Made by a program: the position numbers and the translations under genes. From Hyphomicrobiales bacterium (GTDB taxonomy: Bacteria; Pseudomonadota; Alphaproteobacteria; Rhizobiales; Rhizobiaceae), in assembly GCA_900465665.1 (NCBI GenBank), contig UBJO01000016.1, forward strand, positions 62,001-126,000: a stretch of DNA of 64,000 nucleotides. The letters are read 5' to 3'. The notes under the pieces are model-generated. The model did no database searches and was not told where the DNA came from. It was given only the letters and a program-made list of their open reading frames with translations. Positions 36,338 through 45,963 of this stretch are shown here, one piece after another. Within the stretch, counting starts at the first letter, position 1. Each line of letters begins with the position of its first letter.

Positions 36338-36421
36338 CTGTCGTCCTTCATAGGCTGCCGTAAATTCTTGTCACTTGCTGCATAGCAGGGAACGAGATGA
36401 AGCATCAAATAATATATTCTA

Positions 36422-36429
36422 TGTCGACA
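36422..36429. promoter_or_regulatory. GntR operator candidate TGTCGACA before the regulator gene
   Basis: Same 8-base palindrome as at 35591, here 85 bases upstream of the GntR start, consistent with autoregulation. Confidence 0.5.
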
Positions 36430-36456
36430 AATGCGCTTGCGTCACTCATAAAAAGG

Positions 36457-36471
36457 TGAGAATTATTGTCA
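36457..36471. promoter_or_regulatory. RirA-type iron-responsive (IRO) box candidate
   Basis: TGAGAATTATTGTCA fits the rhizobial iron box TGA-N9-TCA and is a dyad with one mismatched pair. It lies 150 bases upstream of the heme oxygenase gene, a product expected to be iron-controlled. Confidence 0.5.
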
Positions 36472-36620
36472 TGAATCAAGCGGCCATGTTGGCGTCGTGA
36501 TATGGCTCGGTCCGTCTCCATGAGATCTTTGGTCTTGTGGGGTGGATGGACGATAATACCGTTATAGATTTATCCGCTAGGGCCCGTTTGAAGGCCGAAA
36601 CTGATTGAAGGATTGAATGT

Positions 36621-37235
36621 ATGTCGATTGCGACTGAGATCTCGCCGGTAACCGAGGACACGCGCACCAAGCGACTGAAAGCCGCGACACATGCAGCGCA
36701 TGAGCGCCTGGACAAGCGCATCATGCAGCTTAATCCCTTCGCGGACCGGGAGAGCTACGCTCGCCTCGTCACCATGCAGTACCTGTTTCACCGGGATCTC
36801 GATGCGCTGTTCTTTAATGAAGAGTTCGACGCCTTGCTGCCGGATCTCGCCGGTCGCCGGAGGCTCGCACTCATCGAGCAGGATTTTGCCGATCTCGGCA
36901 TCGAGATGCCGCAGACCGAGAGCGCACCGACATTCACCAGGGGAGAGAAGGTCGCGCTCGGGCAAGCCCTCGGATGGCTCTACGTGATCGAAGGCTCCAA
37001 TCTCGGCGCCGCCTTCCTGTTGAAATACGCCGCCAAGCTCGGCCTCGACGAGAACATGGGCGCGCGCCACCTCGCCGGTGCGCCGGAAGGACGTGGGCTG
37101 CATTGGCGTACGTTCACGGCAGCGCTCGATAGCGTCGAGCTGAGCGATGATGAGGAACGGGCGGCTATCGCCGGTGCGGACGCCGCCTTCGCGCGCGTCT
37201 ACGATTTCGCGGAACTCGCCTTCGCCGCGCGCTGA
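36621..37235 (+). CDS. Biliverdin-producing heme oxygenase
   Basis: A 204-residue bacterial heme oxygenase that would open heme to biliverdin, iron and CO. The N-terminal helix has KRLKAATHAAHERLDKRIMQ (His27 is the probable proximal ligand), and the distal helix region is LGWLYVIEGSNLGAAFLLKY, with the Gly pair over the heme. The size is right for the family. AAGGA lies eight bases before the ATG at 36621. It could serve iron release from imported heme or supply biliverdin to a phytochrome; neither partner is in the window. The upstream IRO-like box favours the iron role. Confidence 0.9.
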   Translation: MSIATEISPVTEDTRTKRLKAATHAAHERLDKRIMQLNPFADRESYARLVTMQYLFHRDLDALFFNEEFDALLPDLAGRRRLALIEQDFADLGIEMPQTESAPTFTRGEKVALGQALGWLYVIEGSNLGAAFLLKYAAKLGLDENMGARHLAGAPEGRGLHWRTFTAALDSVELSDDEERAAIAGADAAFARVYDFAELAFAAR

Positions 37236-37282
37236 CCTCGCCTAGCCCTATCGCTCCAACCTGTGCCGGCGGCCCAGCCGGC

Positions 37283-37510
37283 TCAGGTCAGGATCAGGAA
37301 ATTGGCGCAACTCGCATCGACGCTTCCGATGCTGATTCGGTGTTCGGTCGCGGCGGAAAGCGGCCGGAAAATAACCCGCTTGGCCGCCTTCGCGCGCCGC
37401 AGCAATTCTTCGCCGGCAAACAACAGCCCGTCTTTCTCGGTCATTTCGTAGGCGACATGGCCGTTATGCCCGTCATCGGCAATTGTGATCGTCCCCAATC
37501 CTGAACGCAT
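37283..37510 (-). CDS. Hypothetical 75-residue protein
   Basis: Starts MRSGLGTITIADDGHNGHVA and continues YEMTEKDGLLFAGEELLRRA, then a beta-rich tail ending ASCANFLILT. GGGAGG eight bases before the ATG supports translation. No signal peptide or known motif is seen. It converges on the heme oxygenase gene. I do not recognise the family. Confidence 0.55.
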   Translation of the reverse strand: MRSGLGTITIADDGHNGHVAYEMTEKDGLLFAGEELLRRAKAAKRVIFRPLSAATEHRISIGSVDASCANFLILT

Positions 37511-37609
37511 TATGTGAGCCTCCCTCGCATTGTGCATATCGTGCATTAGGGAGATAAAAAGTTCAACGCTTGGAAAGGGTTGTCCACCTTTTGGAGCAGG
37601 GTTGCCGGA

Positions 37610-37639
37610 CAAAGAAAAAGCCTCGCGAAGGGCGAGGCT
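37610..37639 (-). terminator. Minus-strand rho-independent terminator without an assigned gene
   Basis: AGCCTCGC and GCGAGGCT form an 8-bp stem, followed on the minus strand by TTTTTCTTTG. The only minus-strand gene nearby starts further on, at 37510, so this ends some other transcript from the right, possibly a small RNA in 37640-37850. Confidence 0.65.
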
Positions 37640-37857
37640 GAAGTTTCGGCCACATCGGGGAAAACGAATGCGACTAAAGCGCTCTTACCGCATTGATGGC
37701 GTCGTTAACAGGCCAGAATCTGTCGGTTTGGTACGGACCGCAAGAATATCTTGGTGGCGCAGTGCTTGACGGCACCAAGATGTATAGACAAAATTCCTGC
37801 TGATAACTGGGTCGCCATCGGATTGCCGCCCCGACTTTGAGAATACGGGGTGCCGGC

Positions 37858-39867
37858 ATGCGAAAGCGATTGAACCACGACGCAATGGCTGCGGTTGGTT
37901 TCATCGAGCCGTGGAGCGTGAAAGCAGGCTCCGCCGCGGGTGCTTTTCTCTCCTGCGTTGATCCGAAGGCAAGCGTCAGGATCGTCACACTTGATCGCGA
38001 TGAGGCGGCTGATGTCAAATGGGAGATCGCACGGCATTCGGATGCGCTTTCGATCCGCGAGTACGAACTCGGCTCCTGGGCCGAGATCCCGGCTACCGCT
38101 CTTCGGTCTGAAGCCTACGAACTATCCCTCGAAATCCTCTTCACCAGGAACGAGACAGAGAAGCCGGTTATCGCGATCGGTCCGTTGCTCTTGAACCTAG
38201 AGCCGGATGGCCGTCTGGTTGCCGTGGTCGAGGGCGAAAGCCATACCATCGCCGAGGTCCGTAACGAGCGATGGTATCAACTCGACGTCTCCGTTTCGCC
38301 GGGCGGGGTAGGTTACAGGGTCAGGCGTGCTGACCAGCAGGTCGTAGCGGAACGTACGATCCCGCGCGTCGCGGCGGATATCTCTGGGCCGATCTGCATC
38401 GGCGGCGTCTCGGATCGATCGCGCCAGACCTTGAACGCCAGGCTCGGCCGCATCCGGGTAACCAGCGCCGGCCACGCCACGGAATGGCGGTTTCCCACCC
38501 GTGGCCCGGTAAGCGACATTCCGCCCGTGCAGCAAGGCGGTCCGGCGATCATTCTCCACAATGCGCCGACTTTTGCGGTCGCCTCTCCACGCTTTACCGG
38601 CGAGGTGCATGATCCTCGTCTGGCCCCCGATCATTTCGATGCCATACGACTTCACGACGATGACTTCGGCGGTTTCGACTGGGCCGCGGATCTCACCGTT
38701 CACATCCCCGAGAATGCCCGATCCGGCGTCTATGCGCTCGAGGTCAGGACCGATCGCGGCGTGGAGAGGCTGCCTTTCTTCGTTCGCCCACGCGAGCCTC
38801 AATCGAACGTGGCAGTGCTGCTGCCGACCGCGACCTATCTCGCCTATGCCGACGAGCAACTGCCGCCGCATCGCTACCCCTGGCATGGAAGCGACCGTGC
38901 GCACCTGTTCGCCATCGAGAACAATTTCCTGAGCCTCTACGACACGCACAGCGATCTCAGCGGCGTCAGCCTGACCTCGAGCCGGCGCCCGCGTGCGACG
39001 CTGAGGGATGACTATCACTACCCTCTGTCGAACTCGCCGCATCTGCTCCCGGTCGACCTGCAACTGCTGAAATTCTACGCGCTGCATGGCATCGCGGTCG
39101 ACGTGCTGACCGATCGCGATCTTCACGATGATGGTTTCGACAGCCTGTCGCCTTACCATCTGGTGCTCACGGGCAGTCATCCGGAATACTGGTCGTCGGC
39201 GATGATGAGCGGTCTTGATCGCTTTCTCGGCTCTGGCGGCAGCCTCGGCTATCTCGGTGGCAATGGCTTTTATTGGGTCGTCGCCTTCGACGGCGACAAG
39301 ATGGAACTGCGGCGCGGCAAGAACGATATCTGGAGCGGCCGACCGGGCGAGATGCACCTCTCGATGACGGGCGAGCCGGGCGGAAACTGGGAAGATCGCG
39401 GCAACCGCCATCCCCAGGCACTTGTTGGTGTCACCTATGTGATCATGAGTTTCGGCTCATCCCGACCTTATCGCCGCTTGGAGGGAAGTTACGGCGCCGA
39501 ATATGCATGGCTGTTCGATGGTGTCGGCGAGGTCTTCGGCGATAGCGGCACGGTACTCGGCGGTGCGGCGGGATATGAGGTAGATGCCGTACTGCGCTCG
39601 GAGGAAACGCCCGCCAACCTCGTTCAGCTGGCGGTCGCGGATGGCTTCGACGACAGTTTTCAGGTGCGTCCCGATCTCTGGCTCGCCGATGGTGAGGCAG
39701 AGCGGGCCGCGATGCGGCGATCGGATATGACGATCTATCGGCACGAGGCCGGCGGATTGGTGTTTTCCGCCAGTTCCGTCGCATGGATCGGCGCGCTGCC
39801 GGCGCCGGGAGAAGACAACGACGTCGGCCGCATCATGCTCAATCTCGTGGGCCGGTTCAGAGCTTAA
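37858..39867 (+). CDS. N,N-dimethylformamidase large-subunit-like protein
   Basis: A 669-residue protein. About residues 60-230 look like a LamG/concanavalin-type beta-sandwich (YELSLEILFTRNETEKPVIA to NARLGRIRVTSAGHATEWRF). The rest matches the large (beta) subunit of N,N-dimethylformamidase: NVAVLLPTATYLAYADEQLP, the HPHRYPWHG-like region, LDLQLLKFYALHGIAVDVLT-type block, VLTGSHPEYWS, and GGSLGYLGGNGFYWV. The true enzyme is an iron amidohydrolase that also has a small subunit; no small-subunit gene is present here. ATG 37858 is chosen over an in-frame TTG at 37837. It overlaps the convergent ABC ATPase gene by four bases. Substrate is unknown. Confidence 0.8.
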   Translation: MRKRLNHDAMAAVGFIEPWSVKAGSAAGAFLSCVDPKASVRIVTLDRDEAADVKWEIARHSDALSIREYELGSWAEIPATALRSEAYELSLEILFTRNETEKPVIAIGPLLLNLEPDGRLVAVVEGESHTIAEVRNERWYQLDVSVSPGGVGYRVRRADQQVVAERTIPRVAADISGPICIGGVSDRSRQTLNARLGRIRVTSAGHATEWRFPTRGPVSDIPPVQQGGPAIILHNAPTFAVASPRFTGEVHDPRLAPDHFDAIRLHDDDFGGFDWAADLTVHIPENARSGVYALEVRTDRGVERLPFFVRPREPQSNVAVLLPTATYLAYADEQLPPHRYPWHGSDRAHLFAIENNFLSLYDTHSDLSGVSLTSSRRPRATLRDDYHYPLSNSPHLLPVDLQLLKFYALHGIAVDVLTDRDLHDDGFDSLSPYHLVLTGSHPEYWSSAMMSGLDRFLGSGGSLGYLGGNGFYWVVAFDGDKMELRRGKNDIWSGRPGEMHLSMTGEPGGNWEDRGNRHPQALVGVTYVIMSFGSSRPYRRLEGSYGAEYAWLFDGVGEVFGDSGTVLGGAAGYEVDAVLRSEETPANLVQLAVADGFDDSFQVRPDLWLADGEAERAAMRRSDMTIYRHEAGGLVFSASSVAWIGALPAPGEDNDVGRIMLNLVGRFRA

Positions 39868-40646
39868 AGCGCATCATCCTGCTGCGAACCCGCGCGGATC
39901 GCCGCCAGCACTTCCTTCTGGATGGAGATGAAGTACGAGGTCGAGATCATGTCCTGATGTCTCGGGCGCGCCAGGCCGACGTGGAAAGTCGCGTTGATCC
40001 GGCCGGGATTGATGCTCATCGAGATGATGCGGTCGGAGAGGTAGACGGCCTCTTCGACGTCATGGGTGACGAACAGCACCGTCAGGCGGTGCTCTTCCCA
40101 GATCTGCGTCAGCAGCTCCTGCATCTGGTGGCGCGTCAGCGCATCCAGCGCGCCGAAGGGCTCGTCCATCAGCAGCATCTTCGGTCGGTAGGACAGCGCG
40201 CGTGCGATGGCGACGCGCTGCTTCATGCCGCCCGATAGCTGCGAGGGGAAGGCATCGGCGAAACGGTCGAGCTTGACCAGATTGATATGGTGCCGCGCGA
40301 CTTCCCTGCGTTCGGCAGCCGACAGGCCGGCCGCCTGAAGCGCGAACTCGACATTCTGCTGTGCAGTCAGCCAGGGCAGCAGCGTGTAGGACTGGAAGAC
40401 GACGCCGCGATCGAGGCCGGGGCCAACGATCGGCGCGCCATCGGTCAGCAACACGCCGTCGTTGAACTTCTGCAGACCGGCGACGATCGACAGAAGCGTG
40501 CTCTTGCCGCAGCCGGAGGCGCCGACCAGCGACACGAACTCGTTGTCGGCAAGTTCCAGATCAATGTCGCTGAGGGCGTGAACGCTTCGCTTGCCCGATC
40601 CGTACCACTTGTTGAGCGATTGGATCTTCAGTTTCGGTTCAGTCAT
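39864..40646 (-). CDS. ABC transporter ATP-binding protein, nitrate/sulfonate/taurine type
   Basis: A 260-residue importer ATPase of the SsuB/TauB/NrtD group. Walker A GASGCGKSTLLSIVAGL, signature LSGGMKQRVAIARAL, Walker B MLLMDEPFGALDAL, and switch His in FVTHDVEEA. ATG 40646 follows the permease stop by one base. The final gene of a three-gene importer operon. It ends four bases inside the dimethylformamidase-like gene on the other strand. Confidence 0.93.
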   Translation of the reverse strand: MTEPKLKIQSLNKWYGSGKRSVHALSDIDLELADNEFVSLVGASGCGKSTLLSIVAGLQKFNDGVLLTDGAPIVGPGLDRGVVFQSYTLLPWLTAQQNVEFALQAAGLSAAERREVARHHINLVKLDRFADAFPSQLSGGMKQRVAIARALSYRPKMLLMDEPFGALDALTRHQMQELLTQIWEEHRLTVLFVTHDVEEAVYLSDRIISMSINPGRINATFHVGLARPRHQDMISTSYFISIQKEVLAAIRAGSQQDDAL

Positions 40647-40647
40647 A

Positions 40648-41505
<858 letters not shown>

Positions 41506-41529
41506 GGATGATCCGTCTTGAGTAGCGCG

Positions 41530-42546
41530 TTACTTGTTGGCCGCGTCGACGAAGGACGAGTCGATCATCTGTTCGGCGGTCACGTCCTGGGTCAGGATCT
41601 TGGCGAGCTTGGCGGCCTTGAGCACATCGACGAAGGTCTTGGTCTTGAACTCGCCGGCGAAGGCCTTGGACGCTTCGGCGGTGGTGTAATATTGCACGCC
41701 ATCGAATGCGGTTGCGAGGTCTTCAGGCGACGCGCCAACGGCCTTGGCGATGATCGCGCGATCCTCGGCGGTGTTGGCCTTGTAGTCGGCAAGTGCTGCG
41801 TCCCAGGCCTTCAGCATGGCCAGAACCTGGCCCGGCTTGGACTTCAGAACGTCTTCGCGAACAACTAGAACGTCAGACACGAGGCCCGGGTCCTTGCCGG
41901 CTTCGAACAGAAGCTTGACGGCCTTGTCCTGCGCGCGTGCGGTGGAGATGTAGGGCTCGTAGGTCACGGCAACCGGAACCTGGCCAGCGATCAGAGCGGA
42001 GCCCGCATCGGCGGCCGGCATCGGAACACGGGTGATGTCGTCGATGGTCATGCCGTTGGCGGCGAGCGCGTAGTTGAGCAGGATATCGCTGGTCGTGCCT
42101 TCTTCATAGGCGACGCTCTTGCCTTTCAGGTCGGCGACGTTGTTGATGTCGCTGCCTGCGAGGATGGCGTCGGCCGTCAGGCTGAAATCGAGGAGCGAGA
42201 CGATCTTCACCGGCAGGCCGGCGGCAACCATGCCCATCGCGGTGTGGGTCGCGATGTTGGCTGCGTCCAGCTGGCCGCTGGCGAGCGCTGCGTTCAGGTC
42301 CTTGTCTTCGGTGAAGTTGACCAGTTCAACCTCTTCGAGACCGGACTTCTTGAAGAGGTCCTTGCTGGCTGCGACGTGCCACTGGCCGTAGCCGAGCCAC
42401 GGCTCGATGCCGAGCTTGAAGGTGCCGGCTTCCGGCTTGGCGGGAATGTCGGCTGCTGCTGCCGGGACGGCTTGTACCAGAGCGCCGATAACGCCGGCGA
42501 CGATGGCCAGGCGCGACATGTGAGACTTGATCGATGCGTATGTCAT
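41530..42546 (-). CDS. ABC transporter substrate-binding protein, NrtA/SsuA/TauA-like
   Basis: A 338-residue periplasmic binding protein with a signal peptide (AIVAGVIGALVQAVPAAAAD). The mature chain begins with FKLGIEPWLGYGQWHVAASK, then the SsuA/TauA-like hinge regions (NNVADLKGKSVAYEEGTTSD; VPVAVTYEPYISTA). GAGGGG precedes the ATG at 42546. Ligand could be a sulfonate, nitrate, or other small anion or amide. It is co-oriented with the upstream dehydrogenase block, so a ligand degraded there is plausible. Confidence 0.92.
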   Translation of the reverse strand: MTYASIKSHMSRLAIVAGVIGALVQAVPAAAADIPAKPEAGTFKLGIEPWLGYGQWHVAASKDLFKKSGLEEVELVNFTEDKDLNAALASGQLDAANIATHTAMGMVAAGLPVKIVSLLDFSLTADAILAGSDINNVADLKGKSVAYEEGTTSDILLNYALAANGMTIDDITRVPMPAADAGSALIAGQVPVAVTYEPYISTARAQDKAVKLLFEAGKDPGLVSDVLVVREDVLKSKPGQVLAMLKAWDAALADYKANTAEDRAIIAKAVGASPEDLATAFDGVQYYTTAEASKAFAGEFKTKTFVDVLKAAKLAKILTQDVTAEQMIDSSFVDAANK

Positions 42547-42655
42547 GGTAACCCCTCTTTTCTACGATGATGTGTTCGCTAGGCTCGAAGCCGAGACGTC
42601 ATTCGTGTGTTTTGTATGCTTAGCCTATATTTTGGGCGGTCGGCAGAACAGTATT

Positions 42656-42667
42656 ATGTATAGTCAT
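42656..42667. promoter_or_regulatory. ATGTATAG half-operator before the ABC importer
   Basis: ATGTATAGTCAT repeats the ATGTATAG word seen upstream of the short-chain dehydrogenase (48339-48352, minus strand). It may be a weak site for the HutC-like regulator. The remaining part of 42547-42824 shows no gene. Confidence 0.3.
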
Positions 42668-42824
42668 TTCTTTGCCCGAACTTGTAAATCTGAATCTGCG
42701 CGATACCGCCGATTGGCGCCTCGCAAAGCCAGAAAACCTCTACCTCTCTATGAATGTACCTGTCGATTTCGGCAATCGCCGATGTCGCGTTTTGGCGAAT
42801 CCGTGATGGTTGAAAGCGCTCATC

Positions 42825-44117
42825 TCATGCATGCTCCGGATCGATCGCGTCGAGGAACCTGGTCACGATATCCGTGTTCTCTATCGGCTCGCTACCCACC
42901 ATGACAGCCGTTGAAAAGCCGATTAGCGAGGACGTCGGATTATGCGTGGCCGCGCCGGCGCGAAGGTTCATCACCAGCGTCGGGCAGAGGAAAAGCCCGA
43001 GCCGGATCACCGTCCGCCAATCCTGATGAAGCAGCGCGCGGTTTTTCAGCTCTGTAAGCAGCGGCTTCCACAGCGCTGTTGCCTTGACGTCGAGCAGGGC
43101 CTGACGGACCGGGCTCGGCTGCCAGTCGAAATCGGCATGTAGCGTGCCATCTTCATAGCGCGCCCGGGCTTCGAACTTTTGCTCGGCCAAAGCCGGCTCG
43201 TAAAGCCAAAGCGGGTGGGCGAAGATGTTATGGAAGGTGGTTTTGACTTCGGCAAGCAAGGTCGGAATGTGCTCGCCGGCGAAAGCCGGGTCGAAAAAGG
43301 CCAGCGATGCGCCGTCCTCGCTCTTGCGATACCAGACGTTCGCGTTGTGGGCGTCGCCATGAGCGGTGACGCCGCCGGCATCGGCGAGATAAAGCGGCGC
43401 CAGCCGCTCGTGCGCATCGTTAAACAGTTCGCCGACCGTCTTCTCATAGGCAATGCCGTTGATGACAAAGCGCGCTGCCGCGAATTCGCTCCAATCGAGC
43501 GAAACGCCGGGGAAGGCGAAGCGCTTGCCGATGTAAAAGCTCTCGTAGCGCCCACCCGGGAATGTCGCGCCGGGTTCGCTGACGAGGCGGGCGGAGAACA
43601 GCCGGTGCACGGGCTCCTCAGCCACCTGTTCCGGCGTCACCGGGTGCAGCGTCTCCAGGTAGACCTCCAGTACGGCCTCGCTGAGTTTGCGCTCGGCATC
43701 CACCGCCTCTGCGGCTGCGGCCACATCCGGCTCGAGATCGATGGCACGCAGCACGTCTGAGAACCTGGGGTCGAAGCGGCGCTTGTAGACGAGGATCTGT
43801 TCGCCGGGCAGGGTCGACATCATCACCGGCTGATCGACGGGAAGGCCCGCGCGCGTCAGGATATCCGCGCGGTAATACTCGCCGCCCATCTTCTCCTCGC
43901 CTTCCTCCTGGTGGAATTTGAAGAAGTATTTCTCTTCACCGCTTTCGAAGAAGCCGTTCAGCGAGTTCAGGCTGTACTGGTCGAAATTGATCGCAAGGTT
44001 CTGCACATCGAGCTCGAACAGATCGAAGAGCAGCTCGGCGAGAAGTGTCTCGGCCACGCCATCGCGCTTCTTGGCGTGATCGCGGATAATGGCGGTTCGG
44101 CTGTTGGTCTGGCTCAT
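42825..44117 (-). CDS. Aminoglycoside/choline-kinase-fold phosphotransferase-like protein
   Basis: A 430-residue protein with the kinase-like fold of APH and choline kinases. N-lobe: SGEEKYFFKFHQEEGEE, where the Lys pair suits ATP binding. The catalytic loop is VTAHGDAHNANVWY (HGDxHxxN), and the metal site is LAFFDPAFAGEH (DP in place of DFG). The C-terminal 130 residues are helical. It probably phosphorylates a small hydroxylated molecule. It is the last gene after the HutC-like regulator (41-base gap), so it belongs to the same catabolic unit. Antibiotic resistance is unlikely in this setting. Confidence 0.8.
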   Translation of the reverse strand: MSQTNSRTAIIRDHAKKRDGVAETLLAELLFDLFELDVQNLAINFDQYSLNSLNGFFESGEEKYFFKFHQEEGEEKMGGEYYRADILTRAGLPVDQPVMMSTLPGEQILVYKRRFDPRFSDVLRAIDLEPDVAAAAEAVDAERKLSEAVLEVYLETLHPVTPEQVAEEPVHRLFSARLVSEPGATFPGGRYESFYIGKRFAFPGVSLDWSEFAAARFVINGIAYEKTVGELFNDAHERLAPLYLADAGGVTAHGDAHNANVWYRKSEDGASLAFFDPAFAGEHIPTLLAEVKTTFHNIFAHPLWLYEPALAEQKFEARARYEDGTLHADFDWQPSPVRQALLDVKATALWKPLLTELKNRALLHQDWRTVIRLGLFLCPTLVMNLRAGAATHNPTSSLIGFSTAVMVGSEPIENTDIVTRFLDAIDPEHA

Positions 44118-44158
44118 GGTATGCGCTTCTCGAATAAACTGGGCGTTGATGCGTGTTG

Positions 44159-44896
44159 TCAGGCAGGCTTGTGGGTTGGGCGATAACGGCTGCCGAGGGA
44201 GTAGCGGCTGCCGACATGGGTGAAGGTGTTGACGGTCGCGACCGTGGCGCCGGTCCAGGTCTTGCGGTGCAGAACGAGGCAGCTGTCGCGCTCGGGCATC
44301 TGCAGCAGCCGCGCCTGCTCCGCGCCGGCCGGCACCGCGCTGATCAAGTGTTCGACCTCTGTCAGCGGCGTGCAGCGCTGCAGATATTCCAGCGTCGCGA
44401 TCGAGGTGAAGTCCTGATCGAGATAATGTGGGACGAGAGCGGGGTTGACGTATCGCTCTTCCAACTGCACCGGGACGTCGTTTTCGAAATGCACGACGAG
44501 CGAATGATCGACGGGCTTGACCCGGTCAAACTCGAATGCGCTGACAATCGCGGCCGCGGGATGCTCGACGCGCTCAAGCAGGATGACGCCGGCGCGATGC
44601 TTGCCGCCGCGATCGCGGATCTCGTTGATGATGTTGCTGACTTCGATCAACGTCGACTGCGCCTTGGGCGGCGCGACGAAGGTGCCGACACCCTGCACCC
44701 TGCGAAGATGGCCCTCCGAGGTGAGTTCGCGCAGCGCACGATGGACGGTCATCCGGGAGACGCCCAGTGAGTTCACGAGGTCGTTTTCGGAGGGCAGCCG
44801 AGCATTCTGCGCCCACTTGCCGCTGCCGATGTTGGCGAGCACGAAGTCCTTGACCTTCTCGTAGAGCGGCGATGCCGAATCCGAAAGTGCACTCAA
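44159..44896 (-). CDS. GntR family regulator with UTRA domain (HutC subfamily)
   Basis: A 245-residue HutC-type repressor. DNA-binding domain: LYEKVKDFVLANIGSGKWAQ, LPSENDLVNSLGVSRMTVHR, ALRELTSEGHLRRVQGVGTF. The UTRA sensor follows (SLVVHFENDVPVQLEERYVN; FTHVGSRYSLGSRY). It starts at TTG 44896, seven bases after GGAGAG. HutC proper binds urocanate, but no hut genes are here, so this is a paralogue with another effector. The HutC operator core TGTATATACA occurs as a perfect palindrome at 47452, between the two dehydrogenase genes. Confidence 0.9.
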   Translation of the reverse strand: MSALSDSASPLYEKVKDFVLANIGSGKWAQNARLPSENDLVNSLGVSRMTVHRALRELTSEGHLRRVQGVGTFVAPPKAQSTLIEVSNIINEIRDRGGKHRAGVILLERVEHPAAAIVSAFEFDRVKPVDHSLVVHFENDVPVQLEERYVNPALVPHYLDQDFTSIATLEYLQRCTPLTEVEHLISAVPAGAEQARLLQMPERDSCLVLHRKTWTGATVATVNTFTHVGSRYSLGSRYRPTHKPA

Positions 44897-44945
44897 TGAC
44901 TAACTCTCCAGTTCGTTCTCGTGAACGGCTATCGCGTGGCGAACC

Positions 44946-45959
44946 TTAATCCGCGATCTCGACGATGGTCTTCAGTTTCTGGCTCTGGCCCTTGAGCAGC
45001 CGCCGATAGGCATCAGGGACATCGTCGAGCGAGGCCAGAACCTCGCTGAATTCGATAAGCGCGGGCGCCAGCTCAGGCAGCAGGGCGATCGCTTCCGGCA
45101 GCTCGGATGCGAAAGCGTGGCAGCCGACCAGCGATATTTCCCGTTCCACCAGGATATTCGGATCGAGATCCAGCTTGCCATGGCTGATGCCGACAAGCGC
45201 CAAGGCGCCACCGCCGGCAAGCAGATCGAGGCCAGCGGCAATCGCCTGAACGTTGCCCGTCGCATCGATGGCATAGCGCAGTCGTTCGCCGTTCAGCGCG
45301 GCATCGATCGCGGCCTTGTTCAAGGCGACCGCCGTCCCGGCACAGATACGCGCAACCAGCGCCGCGCGCTCGGCATTGGTGTCGGCGAGCAGAAGCTTGC
45401 CCTCATGAAGCTTCGACAGCAGCAGCCCGCTCAAGCCGCCGATCGTGCCGCAACCGATGACGAGAACCGCTTCATTTTGTGCTGCGTTGAGGCGTCTGAC
45501 CGCATGCAGCGCAACCGCGAGCGGCTCCGCCATCGCCGCGACCTTGGGTGCCAGCGATGGCTCGTGCTTGAAGAGCAGCTTTGCCGGCAGCTGAACGTGC
45601 TCGGCAAAACCGCCGTCGCATGCTTCTCCGACGAAGCCCAGCGCCTCGCATATATTGCTGCGACCGGACAGGCAGGCCGGGCAGGTGCCGCAATAGACGC
45701 GCGAGTCGGCCGCCACGTAGTCGCCAACCTTGAGATGCTCGATACCTTCGCCGACATCGGTCACCCGGCCGCAAAACTCGTGCCCGGCCGTCGACGGGCG
45801 TCTGCTGATCCACTGGCCGGTGCGATAGTTGTGCAGATCGGAGCCGCAGATGCCGGCGGCGCGGACCTCCACATTGACGAAGCCGCTGGGTGGGGCCGAC
45901 GGCGGGTCGACCGCTTCGACCCGCAAATCCCCAGCATCGTGGAGGCGCACCGCTTTCAA
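44946..45959 (-). CDS. Zinc-dependent medium-chain alcohol dehydrogenase
   Basis: A 337-residue NAD(P)-dependent dehydrogenase. Catalytic zinc ligands lie in GICGSDLHNY (Cys) and TAGHEFCGRV (His-Glu). The structural zinc cysteines are in YCGTCPACLSGRSNIC. The nucleotide-binding turn is VLVIGCGTIGGLSGLLL. It starts at TTG 45959 (preceded by AAAGG), four bases after the HisD-paralogue stop, so the two are coupled. In dihydroxypropanesulfonate degraders a dehydrogenase pair interconverts the enantiomers; this gene could be one of such a pair. Confidence 0.9.
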   Translation of the reverse strand: MKAVRLHDAGDLRVEAVDPPSAPPSGFVNVEVRAAGICGSDLHNYRTGQWISRRPSTAGHEFCGRVTDVGEGIEHLKVGDYVAADSRVYCGTCPACLSGRSNICEALGFVGEACDGGFAEHVQLPAKLLFKHEPSLAPKVAAMAEPLAVALHAVRRLNAAQNEAVLVIGCGTIGGLSGLLLSKLHEGKLLLADTNAERAALVARICAGTAVALNKAAIDAALNGERLRYAIDATGNVQAIAAGLDLLAGGGALALVGISHGKLDLDPNILVEREISLVGCHAFASELPEAIALLPELAPALIEFSEVLASLDDVPDAYRRLLKGQSQKLKTIVEIAD

Positions 45960-45963
45960 GGGC

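Noticed and set aside
42825..44117. An aminoglycoside-resistance gene
   Set aside because: The kinase fold is shared with many metabolic kinases, and the location in a regulated dehydrogenase block points to metabolism.
44159..44896. Calling this the histidine-utilisation repressor hutC
   Set aside because: It is HutC-like in sequence, but no hutU, hutH, hutI or hutG genes are nearby and its candidate operators lie in a dehydrogenase cluster.
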